From contig JALHMH010000016.1 in assembly GCA_022844165.1 (NCBI GenBank), positions 1 to 64,000 of the forward strand: DNA of 64,000 nucleotides. The letters run 5' to 3'. Shown piece after piece: positions 43,082 to 51,305 of this stretch. The translations under genes and the position numbers were made by a program. The DNA comes from Lysobacterales bacterium. GTDB lineage: Bacteria > Pseudomonadota > Gammaproteobacteria > Xanthomonadales > SZUA-5. The notes under the pieces were generated by a model. It was given only the letters and a program-made list of their open reading frames with translations. It was not told the DNA's origin and did no database searches. Position 1 is the stretch's first letter. Each line of letters starts with the position of its first letter.

Positions 43082-43993
43082 CTATTCGATTTGTGCGCGG
43101 ACGCGCCGCACACCGACGCGTAGCGCATCCAGTCGCACAATCGTCTGCGCATCGATAGCATCGAAACGCTCAGTCCGCTGGTAGGCGCGGAGCGCATCGC
43201 CCGCTTGCGGATCGCCGTGCGCCTTCAAAAGCAGCTCGCGTAGCCGCTGCTTGATCGGCGCAGGCAATCCCGGACGGACGATCTCCAACGCGCGCGGGTA
43301 CTCATCGGATACGTGAAATGTCACCAACTGCTCGAGCGCCATAGGATTGATGGCGACCAGATCTGCCCAATCCTGGCTGCTGATGGCTGCGGCATCCACC
43401 AACTTTTTTTGTACCCAGGTGACCAGATTGCTTTCCGACCGGGCAAAGGTGTATCCGACAAAATCCGCTGGCGGGCGCTCCAATGGCGAGCCCTGAATCG
43501 CCAGATTCAAGTTCGCATCAAGCAAGATCGCTGCAGGCAATAAGTAGGCACTGGTGGACATCGGATGCTGGAACCCGATCGCCCGGCCGGGCAAGTCGTC
43601 GAGCGAGTCGATGCCGCTGTCCCGATGTGCGAAAAACAGGGTGCGATAGTCATAAAATCCGCCGCGACGGGCGCGCACCAGGAACTCAGCACCCGTGCGG
43701 TCTTGCAAGCCGATCGCTGCGCCAGCAGTTTCGCTCAACCAATCCACCTTTCCCTGACGCAGATAACTCACCATCTGCTGCGCGTCTCGCGCCATCAAGA
43801 TGCGGCCCTGTTTCACGCCCAGATCGCCCATCCGTGCCACAACGTAGTTCAGCAACGGCTGCATGCGCTCGTAATGAGTCTTTGGGTCATCGCTGATGCG
43901 CCCAATGACCAGCGTCTCATGCGCGCCAGACGATGTTGCCAGCAGCAGCGCGAGCCAAACGAACAACGACCGCAGGCGCATATCCGAGTCCAT
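43082..43993 (-). CDS. PhnD-like periplasmic binding protein
   Basis: A 303-residue secreted solute-binding protein (signal peptide RLRSLFVWLALLLATSSGA) of the phosphate/phosphonate PhnD family: LVIGRISDDPKTHYERMQPL, GKVDWLSETAGAAIGL, FVGYTFARSESNLVTWVQKK and VDAAAISSQDWADL match the two-lobed fold. It has no ABC permease or ATPase next to it. Instead it is followed 11 bp later by a membrane GGDEF-EAL protein, so it most likely serves as a ligand-binding partner for signalling rather than transport. The start could also be the Met at 43981. Confidence 0.85.
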   Translation of the reverse strand: MDSDMRLRSLFVWLALLLATSSGAHETLVIGRISDDPKTHYERMQPLLNYVVARMGDLGVKQGRILMARDAQQMVSYLRQGKVDWLSETAGAAIGLQDRTGAEFLVRARRGGFYDYRTLFFAHRDSGIDSLDDLPGRAIGFQHPMSTSAYLLPAAILLDANLNLAIQGSPLERPPADFVGYTFARSESNLVTWVQKKLVDAAAISSQDWADLVAINPMALEQLVTFHVSDEYPRALEIVRPGLPAPIKQRLRELLLKAHGDPQAGDALRAYQRTERFDAIDAQTIVRLDALRVGVRRVRAQIE

Positions 43994-44132
43994 GAAAGTG
44001 AACGCAGAGTATAGGCAGATGCGTATGGCTTACTGGGATCGAATGTCGTGAACAGCTGTGCCGTATGCTCCGCGCCGCGCTGGGGCGATACAGGCCCCGC
44101 GAACGGCACACAGCGAGTTGGAGGGAGTACGA

Positions 44133-46007
44133 ATGACCTGGTCAATCGACGCAGCACGCCAAACCTACAGCGTTCCATTCTGGTCGGATGGTTACGTGGA
44201 CATCGATGCAGCCGGCGACGTGCTGATTCGCCCCGAAGGCGAGCAGGCTCCTGGCATCTCGTTGCCCAAGGTGATCGCCGCGGCGCGGGCGAACGGCTTA
44301 CGCGTGCCGCTGCTGGTGCGCTTCCCGCAAATGCTGAGTCACCGCGTGCGGCGTTTGCAGAGTGCGTTCGACAAAGCGATGCACGATCGCAGCTACGGCG
44401 GCGGCTACACCAGCGTGTTTCCGATCAAAGTGAATCAACAGCGCGCCGTGGTGAGCGAATTCGTTGGCAATTCCGGATCCGGCTTTGGCCTTGAAGCTGG
44501 CAGCAAACCCGAGCTGATGACGGTGCTGGCGATGAGTCGTGGCGGTGTCGTGATTTGCAATGGTTACAAGGACCGCGAGTACATTCGACTGGCGCTGATC
44601 GGCCGCAAGCTCGGTCTTGAGATCTACATCGTGATCGAAAAGGCCGGCGAGCTGCCGCTGGTCATCGAGGAGGCCGCGAAACTTGGCGTGGAACCGTTGC
44701 TTGGTGTGCGCATGCGCTTGAAGTCGATCGGCGCCGGCAAATGGCAAAACACGGGTGGCGATAAGGCCAAGTTTGGTTTGATGCCCGGGCAACTGCTGGA
44801 GCTGTCGTCTTCACTCAAGGCGGCGGGATTGACCGACGCGCTGAAATTGCTGCATTTCCATATGGGCTCGCAGATCTCCAATGTCCGGGATATTGCCGGC
44901 GGCATGCGCGAAGCAACGCGCTACTTCGTGGAAATCAGCAAGCTCGGACACACGATCAGTCACGTCGATGTCGGCGGCGGTCTGGGCGTCGACTACGAGG
45001 GAACGCGATCGCGCAGTTTTTGCTCGATGAATTACGGGCTCGATCAGTATGCGCAGGCGATCGTTACGCCACTGGCCGAAGCTTGCGCCGAATTTGGATT
45101 GCCGCATCCACGCGTTGTCACCGAATCGGGTCGGGCGATGACCGCGCACCACGCCGTGCTGGTCACCGATGTCACGGCGGTGGAGCGCATGCCCGTTGGC
45201 AATCCGCTGGCTGGGCAGGCGGGTGGGTCGGCGGCCTTGCGGCATTTGCGTGAGCTGCATGGCGAGCTGGATCGGCGCCCGCTGCTGGAGTTGTATCAGG
45301 AGGCGCAGCACTACGCGCACGAAGGTCAAACGCTGTTCGCGCATGGCGCGATCGATCTTGCCGAGCGCGCTGCGCTTGATGATGTGTACTACGCGATCGT
45401 CCACGCGGTACTCACACGATTGAAGTCCGATCCGCGGGCGAATGGCGAAACGATCGACGAACTGACCGAAGCGCTCGCCGACAAGTTCTTCGTCAATGCT
45501 TCGGTGTTTCAGTCCATGCCCGATGTCTGGGCGCTCGATCAAGTGTTTCCGATTCTGCCGCTGGCCGGGCTCGACCGGCGGCCGGAACGCCGCGCGCTCC
45601 TGGAAGACCTCACTTGTGACTCCGATGGACGTATCGATCACTACGTCGATTCAGAAGCGCTGAAAGGCACGATGCCGGTGCACGCGCCCGTCGACGGCAC
45701 GCCGTATTACCTGGGCGTGTTCATGGTCGGCGCATACCAGGAAACTCTGGGCGACATCCACAACCTGTTCGGCGACACCGACAGCATCAGTGTACGGGTC
45801 AACGCGGACGGGTTTACCTTGGAAGACGCACGCGAGGGCGACACCACCGATGAGCTGTTGAAGTACGTTGGCTACGACATCGACCAGTTGCGCATGGCCT
45901 ATCGCGCCAAGGTCGGCGCGCTGAAGCTCGAGCCCGGGGAATCCAAGCGCCTGAGCGAAGCGCTCGAGGCCGGACTTACCGGGTACACATACTTGCATGA
46001 CGAATAG
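44133..46007 (+). CDS. speA: Biosynthetic arginine decarboxylase
   Basis: PLP enzyme converting arginine to agmatine, the first step of putrescine synthesis. The 624-residue fold III decarboxylase has SVFPIKVNQQRAVV with the PLP Lys, GFGLEAGSKPELM, LLHFHMGSQISNVRD, ISHVDVGGGLGVDYEGTRS, RVVTESGRAMTAHHA and, near the C-terminus, LVGAYQETLGDIHNLFGDT-like sequence (FMVGAYQETLGDIHNLFGDT). ATG 44133 follows an exceptionally good ribosome site (GGAGGGAG). It is divergent from the PhnD-like gene with about 140 bp between. No speB is adjacent. Confidence 0.95.
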   Translation: MTWSIDAARQTYSVPFWSDGYVDIDAAGDVLIRPEGEQAPGISLPKVIAAARANGLRVPLLVRFPQMLSHRVRRLQSAFDKAMHDRSYGGGYTSVFPIKVNQQRAVVSEFVGNSGSGFGLEAGSKPELMTVLAMSRGGVVICNGYKDREYIRLALIGRKLGLEIYIVIEKAGELPLVIEEAAKLGVEPLLGVRMRLKSIGAGKWQNTGGDKAKFGLMPGQLLELSSSLKAAGLTDALKLLHFHMGSQISNVRDIAGGMREATRYFVEISKLGHTISHVDVGGGLGVDYEGTRSRSFCSMNYGLDQYAQAIVTPLAEACAEFGLPHPRVVTESGRAMTAHHAVLVTDVTAVERMPVGNPLAGQAGGSAALRHLRELHGELDRRPLLELYQEAQHYAHEGQTLFAHGAIDLAERAALDDVYYAIVHAVLTRLKSDPRANGETIDELTEALADKFFVNASVFQSMPDVWALDQVFPILPLAGLDRRPERRALLEDLTCDSDGRIDHYVDSEALKGTMPVHAPVDGTPYYLGVFMVGAYQETLGDIHNLFGDTDSISVRVNADGFTLEDAREGDTTDELLKYVGYDIDQLRMAYRAKVGALKLEPGESKRLSEALEAGLTGYTYLHDE

Positions 46008-46245
46008 CGACGACGCTCCTGCGCAAAGAGCGAGCGAGGGTTTGCGGGCTGCCGCGTTGAGTGCAAGGCGCCGCAGAGCACCTGCGACTGGATGCGCTGG
46101 CGGGAGGAGCGAAGCAGGAACTGCCGCTGCGTTAGCGAAGACATCTCGATCATGCTCGGGGATTTCCGCCATGCGTCTCCTCGCGACACTAAGCGACATC
46201 CGGGCCAGGCCAACGGCCGTCGGCCGCGCTGGCATCTATCGAAAA

Positions 46246-46301
46246 GTCAAGTGTACTTATCACTACGTCAAGGGTACTTGACAACGTCAAGTGTCCTTGA
46301 C
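46246..46301. promoter_or_regulatory. Three tandem palindromic operators (GTCAAG-N4-CTTGAC)
   Basis: GTCAAGTGTACTTATC (46246-46261), GTCAAGGGTACTTGAC (46267-46282) and GTCAAGTGTCCTTGAC (46286-46301) are three 16-bp inverted repeats spaced 19-21 bp, about two helical turns. They lie directly upstream of an operon whose second gene is an XRE repressor, the obvious candidate ligand. The rest of 46008-46245 holds no gene; 46017-46150 shares short strings (GCGCAAAGAGCGAGCGAGGG) with the MITE-like element at 3380-3778. Confidence 0.75.
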
Positions 46302-46330
46302 TAGCCTTCTCAGCACCGAGGAGGCGAGCC

Positions 46331-46738
46331 ATGTTTGAAATTCGACCCGATCCTTTATTCAGAGCAGCAATGCGTCGCTATGTGATTCGCTTCAATCTGG
46401 CCATGGCCGCGTACGCGCTCCTGATCGTCATGTGTCTGCCTTGGGTCAAGCGCGTCGACTGGGTTCTGGGCAAGATCGCGTTGGCGCTGCTGCCGCTGCT
46501 GCCGGTGGCCTACGCGGTTCGCGAGCTCGTTCGTGTGATCGGTGTGTTCGACGAGCTGCAACGCCGAATCCAGTTCGAAGCGATCGCCGTGTCCTCACTG
46601 ATCACGTGTTTCGGCACTCTGGCGTGGGGGCTGCTCGAAAAGGCTGGCTTGCCAGTGTTGCCGGTGGTGCTGGTGACACCGCTGTTCTGCGGCATCTACG
46701 GGATCGCATTGGTCGTGATTTCCCGGCGTTACCGCTGA
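46331..46738 (+). CDS. Four-helix membrane protein of unknown function
   Basis: A 135-residue protein with about four hydrophobic helices (FNLAMAAYALLIVMCLPWV, IALALLPLLPVAYAVRELV, AIAVSSLITCFGTLAWGLL, LVTPLFCGIYGIALVV) and a conserved cytosolic patch VFDELQRRIQFEA. I do not recognise a named family, but small proteins of this layout are commonly paired with a tiny XRE regulator, as here (stop and next start overlap, TGATG). First gene of a five-gene operon controlled by the triple operator upstream; ATG 46331 has GAGGAGG nearby. Confidence 0.75.
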   Translation: MFEIRPDPLFRAAMRRYVIRFNLAMAAYALLIVMCLPWVKRVDWVLGKIALALLPLLPVAYAVRELVRVIGVFDELQRRIQFEAIAVSSLITCFGTLAWGLLEKAGLPVLPVVLVTPLFCGIYGIALVVISRRYR

Positions 46739-46941
46739 TGCATAACCGCCTCAAAGTGCTGCGTGCCGAACGCAACTGGAGTCAGGCGTATCTGGCCGAA
46801 GCGCTGGGCGTATCGCGACAAACCGTCAACGCTATCGAGACCGGCAAGTACGATCCGAGCCTGCCGCTGGCTTTCAGAATTGCGCACCTGTTCGGTGCTT
46901 CGATTGAACAGATTTTTACTCCTGAGGAGACGTTGTCGTGA
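46738..46941 (+). CDS. Small XRE-family transcriptional regulator
   Basis: A 67-residue protein that is nothing but a helix-turn-helix domain: NRLKVLRAERNWSQAYLAEA, LGVSRQTVNAIETGKYDPSL, PLAFRIAHLFGASIEQIF. This is the YozG/SinR-like minimal XRE type that acts as a dimeric repressor. Start and stop overlap both neighbours, so it is translated with the operon. The three GTCAAG-N4-CTTGAC palindromes in front of the operon are its likely binding sites (inference). Confidence 0.9.
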   Translation: MHNRLKVLRAERNWSQAYLAEALGVSRQTVNAIETGKYDPSLPLAFRIAHLFGASIEQIFTPEETLS

Positions 46942-48404
46942 AACGATGGTTCTGGCTCGCAATCGGCGCTTGGCTGGCGGCTTCCGCCGATGCGCGTACG
47001 GTTGGCGAGATCGAGTTCAAGAAATGCGAGCTGCCGGTGGTTGGCATGCGCCCTTCCAATCCAGAGAACGCCGAATGCGCAACGCTCACAGTCCCTGAAA
47101 ATTGGGAGGCACCCGATGGGCGCAAGATTGAACTTGCGCTCGCGCTGGTGCCGTCGCGAGCGCCGCGGGCCAAGCCTGATCCAGTGTTTATGCTGGCCGG
47201 CGGCCCGGGTCAGTCGGCGCGGGAGTCGTGGCGCGTGGTCGCGGCGGCATTTCAGGACATCCTCGCCGAACGTCACGTGATCCTTCTCGATCAGCGCGGA
47301 ACGGGTGCGTCGAATCGCTTTCGGTGCCCGAACGACGACAACTTTGATGCGCTCGCTGCGGAGTTCAGTCCAGCGCTGGCGGCGCAGGCGGCCAGACAGT
47401 GCATCGAAGCGAATCGCGACACCCACGATGCGCGCTATTACTCAAGCGAGGATGCCGCCAAGGACTTAGATCGCGTCCGCGCGGCGCTTGGCAGCGAACA
47501 ACTGAATCTCGTCGGCGTGTCGTACGGTACACGCATGGCGCAGGTGTACGCCAAACGCTATCCGGACCGTGTGCGGACGATGCTGCTCGACAGCGTCGTG
47601 CCCAACGAGCTTGCGCTCGGCAGCGAACATGCGGTCAACCTTGAAACGACATTGAAAGAGACCCTCGCGCGCTGCACGAACGATGCCGAATGTCAGAAAA
47701 CCTTCGGCGATCCGTATGCGACCTTGTACGAAATCAAGGCGGCGATCGCCGCGGCTCCGCGCATGGTGCCGGTGCGCGATCCGCGCAATGGCGCCGTCGT
47801 GGAGCGCCCGCTCAATTCGCAGAGTCTGTCCACGGTGGCGCGCATGTACATGTACCAACCAGCGGTTGCCGCGCTACTGCCGGTGGTGCTCGCGGAGGCG
47901 AAGGCTGGTCGTTATGAATCGCTGATTGCGCAGGCGCAGATGATGGGCGACGACCTTGGCGCGCAGATTGCGATGGGTATGCACTGGAGCGTGCTGTGTG
48001 CCGAAGACGCGCCGAAGATGCAGCCACGTCCGCAGGATCGGGACCTGATATTGGGCGATGACTTGGTCGAGGTCACCATTGCCTGGTGTGGCGAATGGCC
48101 GAAACGCGCCATGCCGCCCGATACGCATGCCCCGGCCACGCATTCGATTCCGACGTTGGCGCTGTCCGGTCAGTACGATCCGGTCACGCCGCCGCGGTAC
48201 GGCGATCAAGCCATCGCGCAGATGAAAAACGCTCGGCATATCGTTGTGCCCGGCGTCGGCCATAGCGTGATGGGTGCTGGTTGCGCGCCACGATTGGTCG
48301 CCGAATTCATCGACGCGGCGAGCGCCAAGGACCTCGATCCCAAGTGTTTGGAGTCGCTGACCCCTGCGCCGTTTTTCCTCAATCTTTCCGGGAGCGCACC
48401 GTGA
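46938..48404 (+). CDS. Secreted alpha/beta-hydrolase, S33 aminopeptidase (TAP-like)
   Basis: A 488-residue periplasmic enzyme with a signal peptide (KRWFWLAIGAWLAASADA). VFMLAGGPGQSARESW is the oxyanion motif, LLDQRGTGASNRF the conserved S33 strand, LVGVSYGTRMAQVYA the nucleophile Ser, LALSGQYDPVTPP the Asp and VVPGVGHSVMGAGCAP the His, followed by the TAP-like C-terminal segment. Family members remove N-terminal residues from short peptides or hydrolyse small esters. Cysteines in C-x(n)-C pairs suggest disulfides. It sits between the XRE gene and an ABC exporter, overlapping both. Confidence 0.88.
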   Translation: MKRWFWLAIGAWLAASADARTVGEIEFKKCELPVVGMRPSNPENAECATLTVPENWEAPDGRKIELALALVPSRAPRAKPDPVFMLAGGPGQSARESWRVVAAAFQDILAERHVILLDQRGTGASNRFRCPNDDNFDALAAEFSPALAAQAARQCIEANRDTHDARYYSSEDAAKDLDRVRAALGSEQLNLVGVSYGTRMAQVYAKRYPDRVRTMLLDSVVPNELALGSEHAVNLETTLKETLARCTNDAECQKTFGDPYATLYEIKAAIAAAPRMVPVRDPRNGAVVERPLNSQSLSTVARMYMYQPAVAALLPVVLAEAKAGRYESLIAQAQMMGDDLGAQIAMGMHWSVLCAEDAPKMQPRPQDRDLILGDDLVEVTIAWCGEWPKRAMPPDTHAPATHSIPTLALSGQYDPVTPPRYGDQAIAQMKNARHIVVPGVGHSVMGAGCAPRLVAEFIDAASAKDLDPKCLESLTPAPFFLNLSGSAP

Positions 48405-49135
48405 TCGAACTGAACGATTTGCGCAAGACGTTTGGCGCGGTCAAGGCCGTCGACGGCGTGAGTTTCGTCGCGCGGGATGGCGAGATCACCGGACTGCTCG
48501 GGCCTAATGGCGCCGGCAAGACGACCACGTTGCGCATGCTGTACACATTGATGAAACCAGAAACCGGGAGCATCAAAGTCGACGGCGTGGACATCACGCG
48601 GAACCCCGACGCGGTGCGCCGCAATCTGGGCGTGCTGCCGGATGCACGCGGGCTCTACAAGCGCTTGAGCGCACGCGAGAACATCGAGTACTTCGGGCGT
48701 TTGCACGGCCTCGATGAAGCGACGTTAAAGATGCGTTGCGATGCGCTGATCCAGGCGCTGAATATTGGCGATATCGAACAACGCAAGACCGAAGGCTTCA
48801 GCAACGGCCAACGCGTCAAGACGGCGATCGCCCGCGCGCTGATCCACGACCCGCGCAACGTCTTGCTCGACGAACCCACCAATGGCCTTGATGTCATGGC
48901 GACACGGGCGTTGCGCCAGTTCATGTTGAATCTGCGCGGCGAAGGACGCTGCGTGCTGTTTTCTTCGCACATCATGCAAGAGGTCGCGGCACTGTGCGAT
49001 CGCATCGTGGTCATCGCCAAGGGCCGTGTCGTCGCCCAAGGTACGGCAGACGAGCTTCGTGCGCAAACCGGCGAAAGCAATCTTGAAGATGCCTTCGTCA
49101 AAGTCATTGGATCGGAAGAAGGCCTCTCGCTATGA
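48401..49135 (+). CDS. ABC transporter ATP-binding protein (NatA type)
   Basis: A 244-residue ATPase subunit. Walker A is GLLGPNGAGKTTTLRML (about residues 31-47), the signature reads FSNGQRVKTAIARAL where most have LSGGQ, and Walker B is NVLLDEPTNGLDVMAT; the switch His is in FSSHIMQEVAALCD. NatA/NatB exporters move sodium or small peptides out of the cell; the real substrate is unknown. GTG 48401 overlaps the peptidase gene by 4 bp and its stop overlaps the permease start by 4 bp. Confidence 0.92.
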   Translation: MIELNDLRKTFGAVKAVDGVSFVARDGEITGLLGPNGAGKTTTLRMLYTLMKPETGSIKVDGVDITRNPDAVRRNLGVLPDARGLYKRLSARENIEYFGRLHGLDEATLKMRCDALIQALNIGDIEQRKTEGFSNGQRVKTAIARALIHDPRNVLLDEPTNGLDVMATRALRQFMLNLRGEGRCVLFSSHIMQEVAALCDRIVVIAKGRVVAQGTADELRAQTGESNLEDAFVKVIGSEEGLSL

Positions 49136-50307
49136 GCGCATGGAATGTGGTGTTCCTCAAAGAAGTGCGCGAGAACCTGCGCGACAAGCGTGCCATGGTC
49201 AGTACCTTCGTGTATGGCACGCTGCTTGGACCGGTGCTGTTCGCCGGGCTGATCGGCATGATGATTTCGGTGATGCTCGAACGCAGCGAAAAGCCGCTCG
49301 AATTGCCGGTGATCGGCAGCGAAAACGCGCCGAATCTGGTTGCCTTCCTGCGCTCTCAGGGCGTTGAGGTTCAGAAAGCGCCCAACGATCCGGAAGAGAC
49401 CATCAAGCGCCGTGACGCCGATGTGATCCTGCGCATTCCAGCCGCATACGGCGAGCAGTGGCGGGCCGGCAAAGCCGCAACGCTGGAACTGATCGTCGAT
49501 CGTTCGCAGCAGAAAGCCGAACAGTCGATACGGCGTACTGAGCGCTACATTCAGGCGTATGCCGGCCAGACAACGGCACAACGTCTGATCGTTCGCGGTA
49601 TCAGCCCGGAAGTGATCCAACCCATACTGGTGGCCGATGTCGATCAATCCACACCACAATCGCGCAGCGGCATATTGCTGGCAATGCTGCCGTACCTGCT
49701 GATCCTCACCGTATTTGCGGGCGGCAGTTATCTCGCGGTGGATGCCACCGCTGGCGAACGCGAGCGGCAGTCGCTGGAGCCACTGCTGATCAATCCCGTC
49801 AGTCGCGGCGAGATTATGTTCGGCAAGCTGGTCGCCACCTACGCATTCGCTGCAGCATCGCTGGCGCTATCGCTTTTCGCCTTCTCCATCGTCACACCAA
49901 TGTTGCCGGTGGAAAAGATCGGCATGATCATCAACTTCGGGCTCAAGCAGTGTTTGTTGCTGTTCGTTGCGATCGTGCCGTTGGGCTTGATCGGCGCCGG
50001 TTTGCTGACCAGCGTATCGGCGTTCAGCAAGAGTTTCCGCGAGGCCCAAACCTACGTCACGCTGCTGATCATGATGCCGGCGATCCCGTCGATGATCATG
50101 GCGCTGAATCCACTGAAACCCGCCGACTGGATGTACGCGGCGCCGCTGATCAGTCACCAGTTGCTGATCGAACAAACGGTGCGCGGCGAGCCGGCCGTGT
50201 TCTGGCAATTTGCCGCATCCGTGGGTGTCACGTTGCTGATCGGCGCGATCGTGGCGTTTGTGGCATCGAAACTCTATCACCGCGAACAGCTGGCGATTTC
50301 CGCATGA
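49132..50307 (+). CDS. ABC transporter permease (NatB type)
   Basis: A 391-residue permease. One helix near the N-terminus (TLLGPVLFAGLIGMMISVML, about 27-46) is followed by a periplasmic domain of about 130 residues, then five to six helices (MLPYLLILTVFAGGSYLAVD, YAFAAASLALSLFAFSIVT, CLLLFVAIVPLGLIGAGLL, VGVTLLIGAIVAFVASKLY). The cytosolic motif TAGERERQSLEPLLINPVSR is the hallmark of NatB/ABC-2 exporters. It ends the five-gene operon, just before a strong terminator. Confidence 0.92.
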   Translation: MSAWNVVFLKEVRENLRDKRAMVSTFVYGTLLGPVLFAGLIGMMISVMLERSEKPLELPVIGSENAPNLVAFLRSQGVEVQKAPNDPEETIKRRDADVILRIPAAYGEQWRAGKAATLELIVDRSQQKAEQSIRRTERYIQAYAGQTTAQRLIVRGISPEVIQPILVADVDQSTPQSRSGILLAMLPYLLILTVFAGGSYLAVDATAGERERQSLEPLLINPVSRGEIMFGKLVATYAFAAASLALSLFAFSIVTPMLPVEKIGMIINFGLKQCLLLFVAIVPLGLIGAGLLTSVSAFSKSFREAQTYVTLLIMMPAIPSMIMALNPLKPADWMYAAPLISHQLLIEQTVRGEPAVFWQFAASVGVTLLIGAIVAFVASKLYHREQLAISA

Positions 50308-50314
50308 TCTGCAT

Positions 50315-50340
50315 GCGGGGCAAGCACACGCTTGCCCCGC
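50315..50340 (+). terminator. Terminator of the NatAB operon
   Basis: GCGGGGCAAGC (50315-50325), loop ACAC, GCTTGCCCCGC (50330-50340): a perfect 11-bp stem 8 bp after the permease stop, followed by a moderately T-rich stretch. Confidence 0.75.
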
Positions 50341-50402
50341 TGCTTTGACCTTTTGCCGCGAACGCTATACCTTGGTGGCCCGGCAGCGCACCGAGGTGCA
50401 CG

Positions 50403-50987
50403 ATGTCCAATGCCCAACGCGTCGACGAAATCGGCGAATTCACGTATCGCGATTACCAGCAGTGGCCTGCGCGCCCGCGTTATGAGTTGCTGGATGGGCA
50501 TGCGCGTCTGATGGCGCCGCCAACAACGGTTCATCAGCGTGTGGTCTTTGAGCTTGGCGGCCAAATCAGGAATGCGCTTCAGGGCCATGCCTGCCAGGCG
50601 TTCGCCGGCCCTGTTGGTGTGCGTTTGCCGGCAAGCGACGAAGCCGATGATTTCATCAAAACCGTGCTGGAACCCGACCTCGTCATCGTTTGTGATGCCA
50701 ACAAGATCGATGCGAAGGGCATTCGCGGCGCACCCGATGTCGTCATCGAGGTGCTGTCGCCGTCGACAGCGGCCTACGACAGTATCGACAAGCGCTACGC
50801 GTACGAGCGCGCCGGCGTGCGCGAGTTGTGGTTGATCGATGTAGCGAGCGGCCTGGTGCATCGATTCCGCCGAGAAGCGAGCGGGTTTTCCGGTCCCGAA
50901 ATAGTGCGTGCCGAAGGGCAGATCGAATTGTGTCTGGGATTCTCGCTGTCGTTGGATTTCATGGTGCCGATGCGACAAAACGACTAA
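50403..50987 (+). CDS. Uma2-family (DUF820) endonuclease-like protein
   Basis: A 194-residue PD-(D/E)xK fold protein. RYELLDGHARLMAPPTTVHQ, VLEPDLVIVCDANKID, PDVVIEVLSPSTAAYDSIDK, RYAYERAGVRELWLIDV show the active-site Asp, Glu-x-x and Lys pattern of Uma2 proteins. They are very common in cyanobacteria and in many gammaproteobacteria, with suspected nuclease activity but unknown role. Its TAA stop (50985-50987) is in the CTAA tetramer that borders repeat copy E. Confidence 0.85.
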   Translation: MSNAQRVDEIGEFTYRDYQQWPARPRYELLDGHARLMAPPTTVHQRVVFELGGQIRNALQGHACQAFAGPVGVRLPASDEADDFIKTVLEPDLVIVCDANKIDAKGIRGAPDVVIEVLSPSTAAYDSIDKRYAYERAGVRELWLIDVASGLVHRFRREASGFSGPEIVRAEGQIELCLGFSLSLDFMVPMRQND

Positions 50988-51225
50988 CGAGGCTTCGCCC
51001 AGACCGCCGAGCATTGCTGGCTTCGTCCGACAGCGTACTCGCCACAACCCCGCGCTCGGCATTTCCGGCCCAGCGGCGCAGCCGCCGGGCGTTCGACTCG
51101 GCACACGCCTGCGGCGTGTCAGCGCCGAGTCTCACCCCGATGACTCAAGGGGGCTTCAAAAGACAAAGCCGCTTCGTAGAAAATTTGACTCACTTGTCGA
51201 GATCAGTCTCCGTCAAGGACTCTAA
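50984..51225 (-). repeat. CTAR-bounded hairpin element, copy E
   Basis: Complete 242-bp copy in reverse orientation, bounded by CTAA on both sides (50984-50987 and 51222-51225), where copies C and F have CTAG on both sides. It contains CTCAAATTTTC-type sequence in reverse (GAAAATTTGACTC), GACTCGGC/GCCGAGTC and ACACGCC/GGCGTGT stems and GCGGCGCAGCCGCC. The remaining 51226-51305 has nothing recognisable. Confidence 0.9.
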
Positions 51226-51305
51226 CGAGTGGACCGGATCAACTTTCGCGGATCGCGCACATCGCACCGAGCATTGTTCGGTCTCCGCCAGCTCGCCAGT
51301 CCGTC

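Noticed and set aside
46008..46245. A second copy of the MITE-like element
   Set aside because: Only short strings (GCGCAAAGAGCGAGCGAGGG, GCGTTAGCGA) are shared; the inverted ends are absent.
46432..46737. N-terminal extension of the XRE regulator
   Set aside because: It overlaps the membrane-protein gene out of frame and is Arg/Ala-rich shadow sequence; ATG 46738 starts a complete HTH domain.
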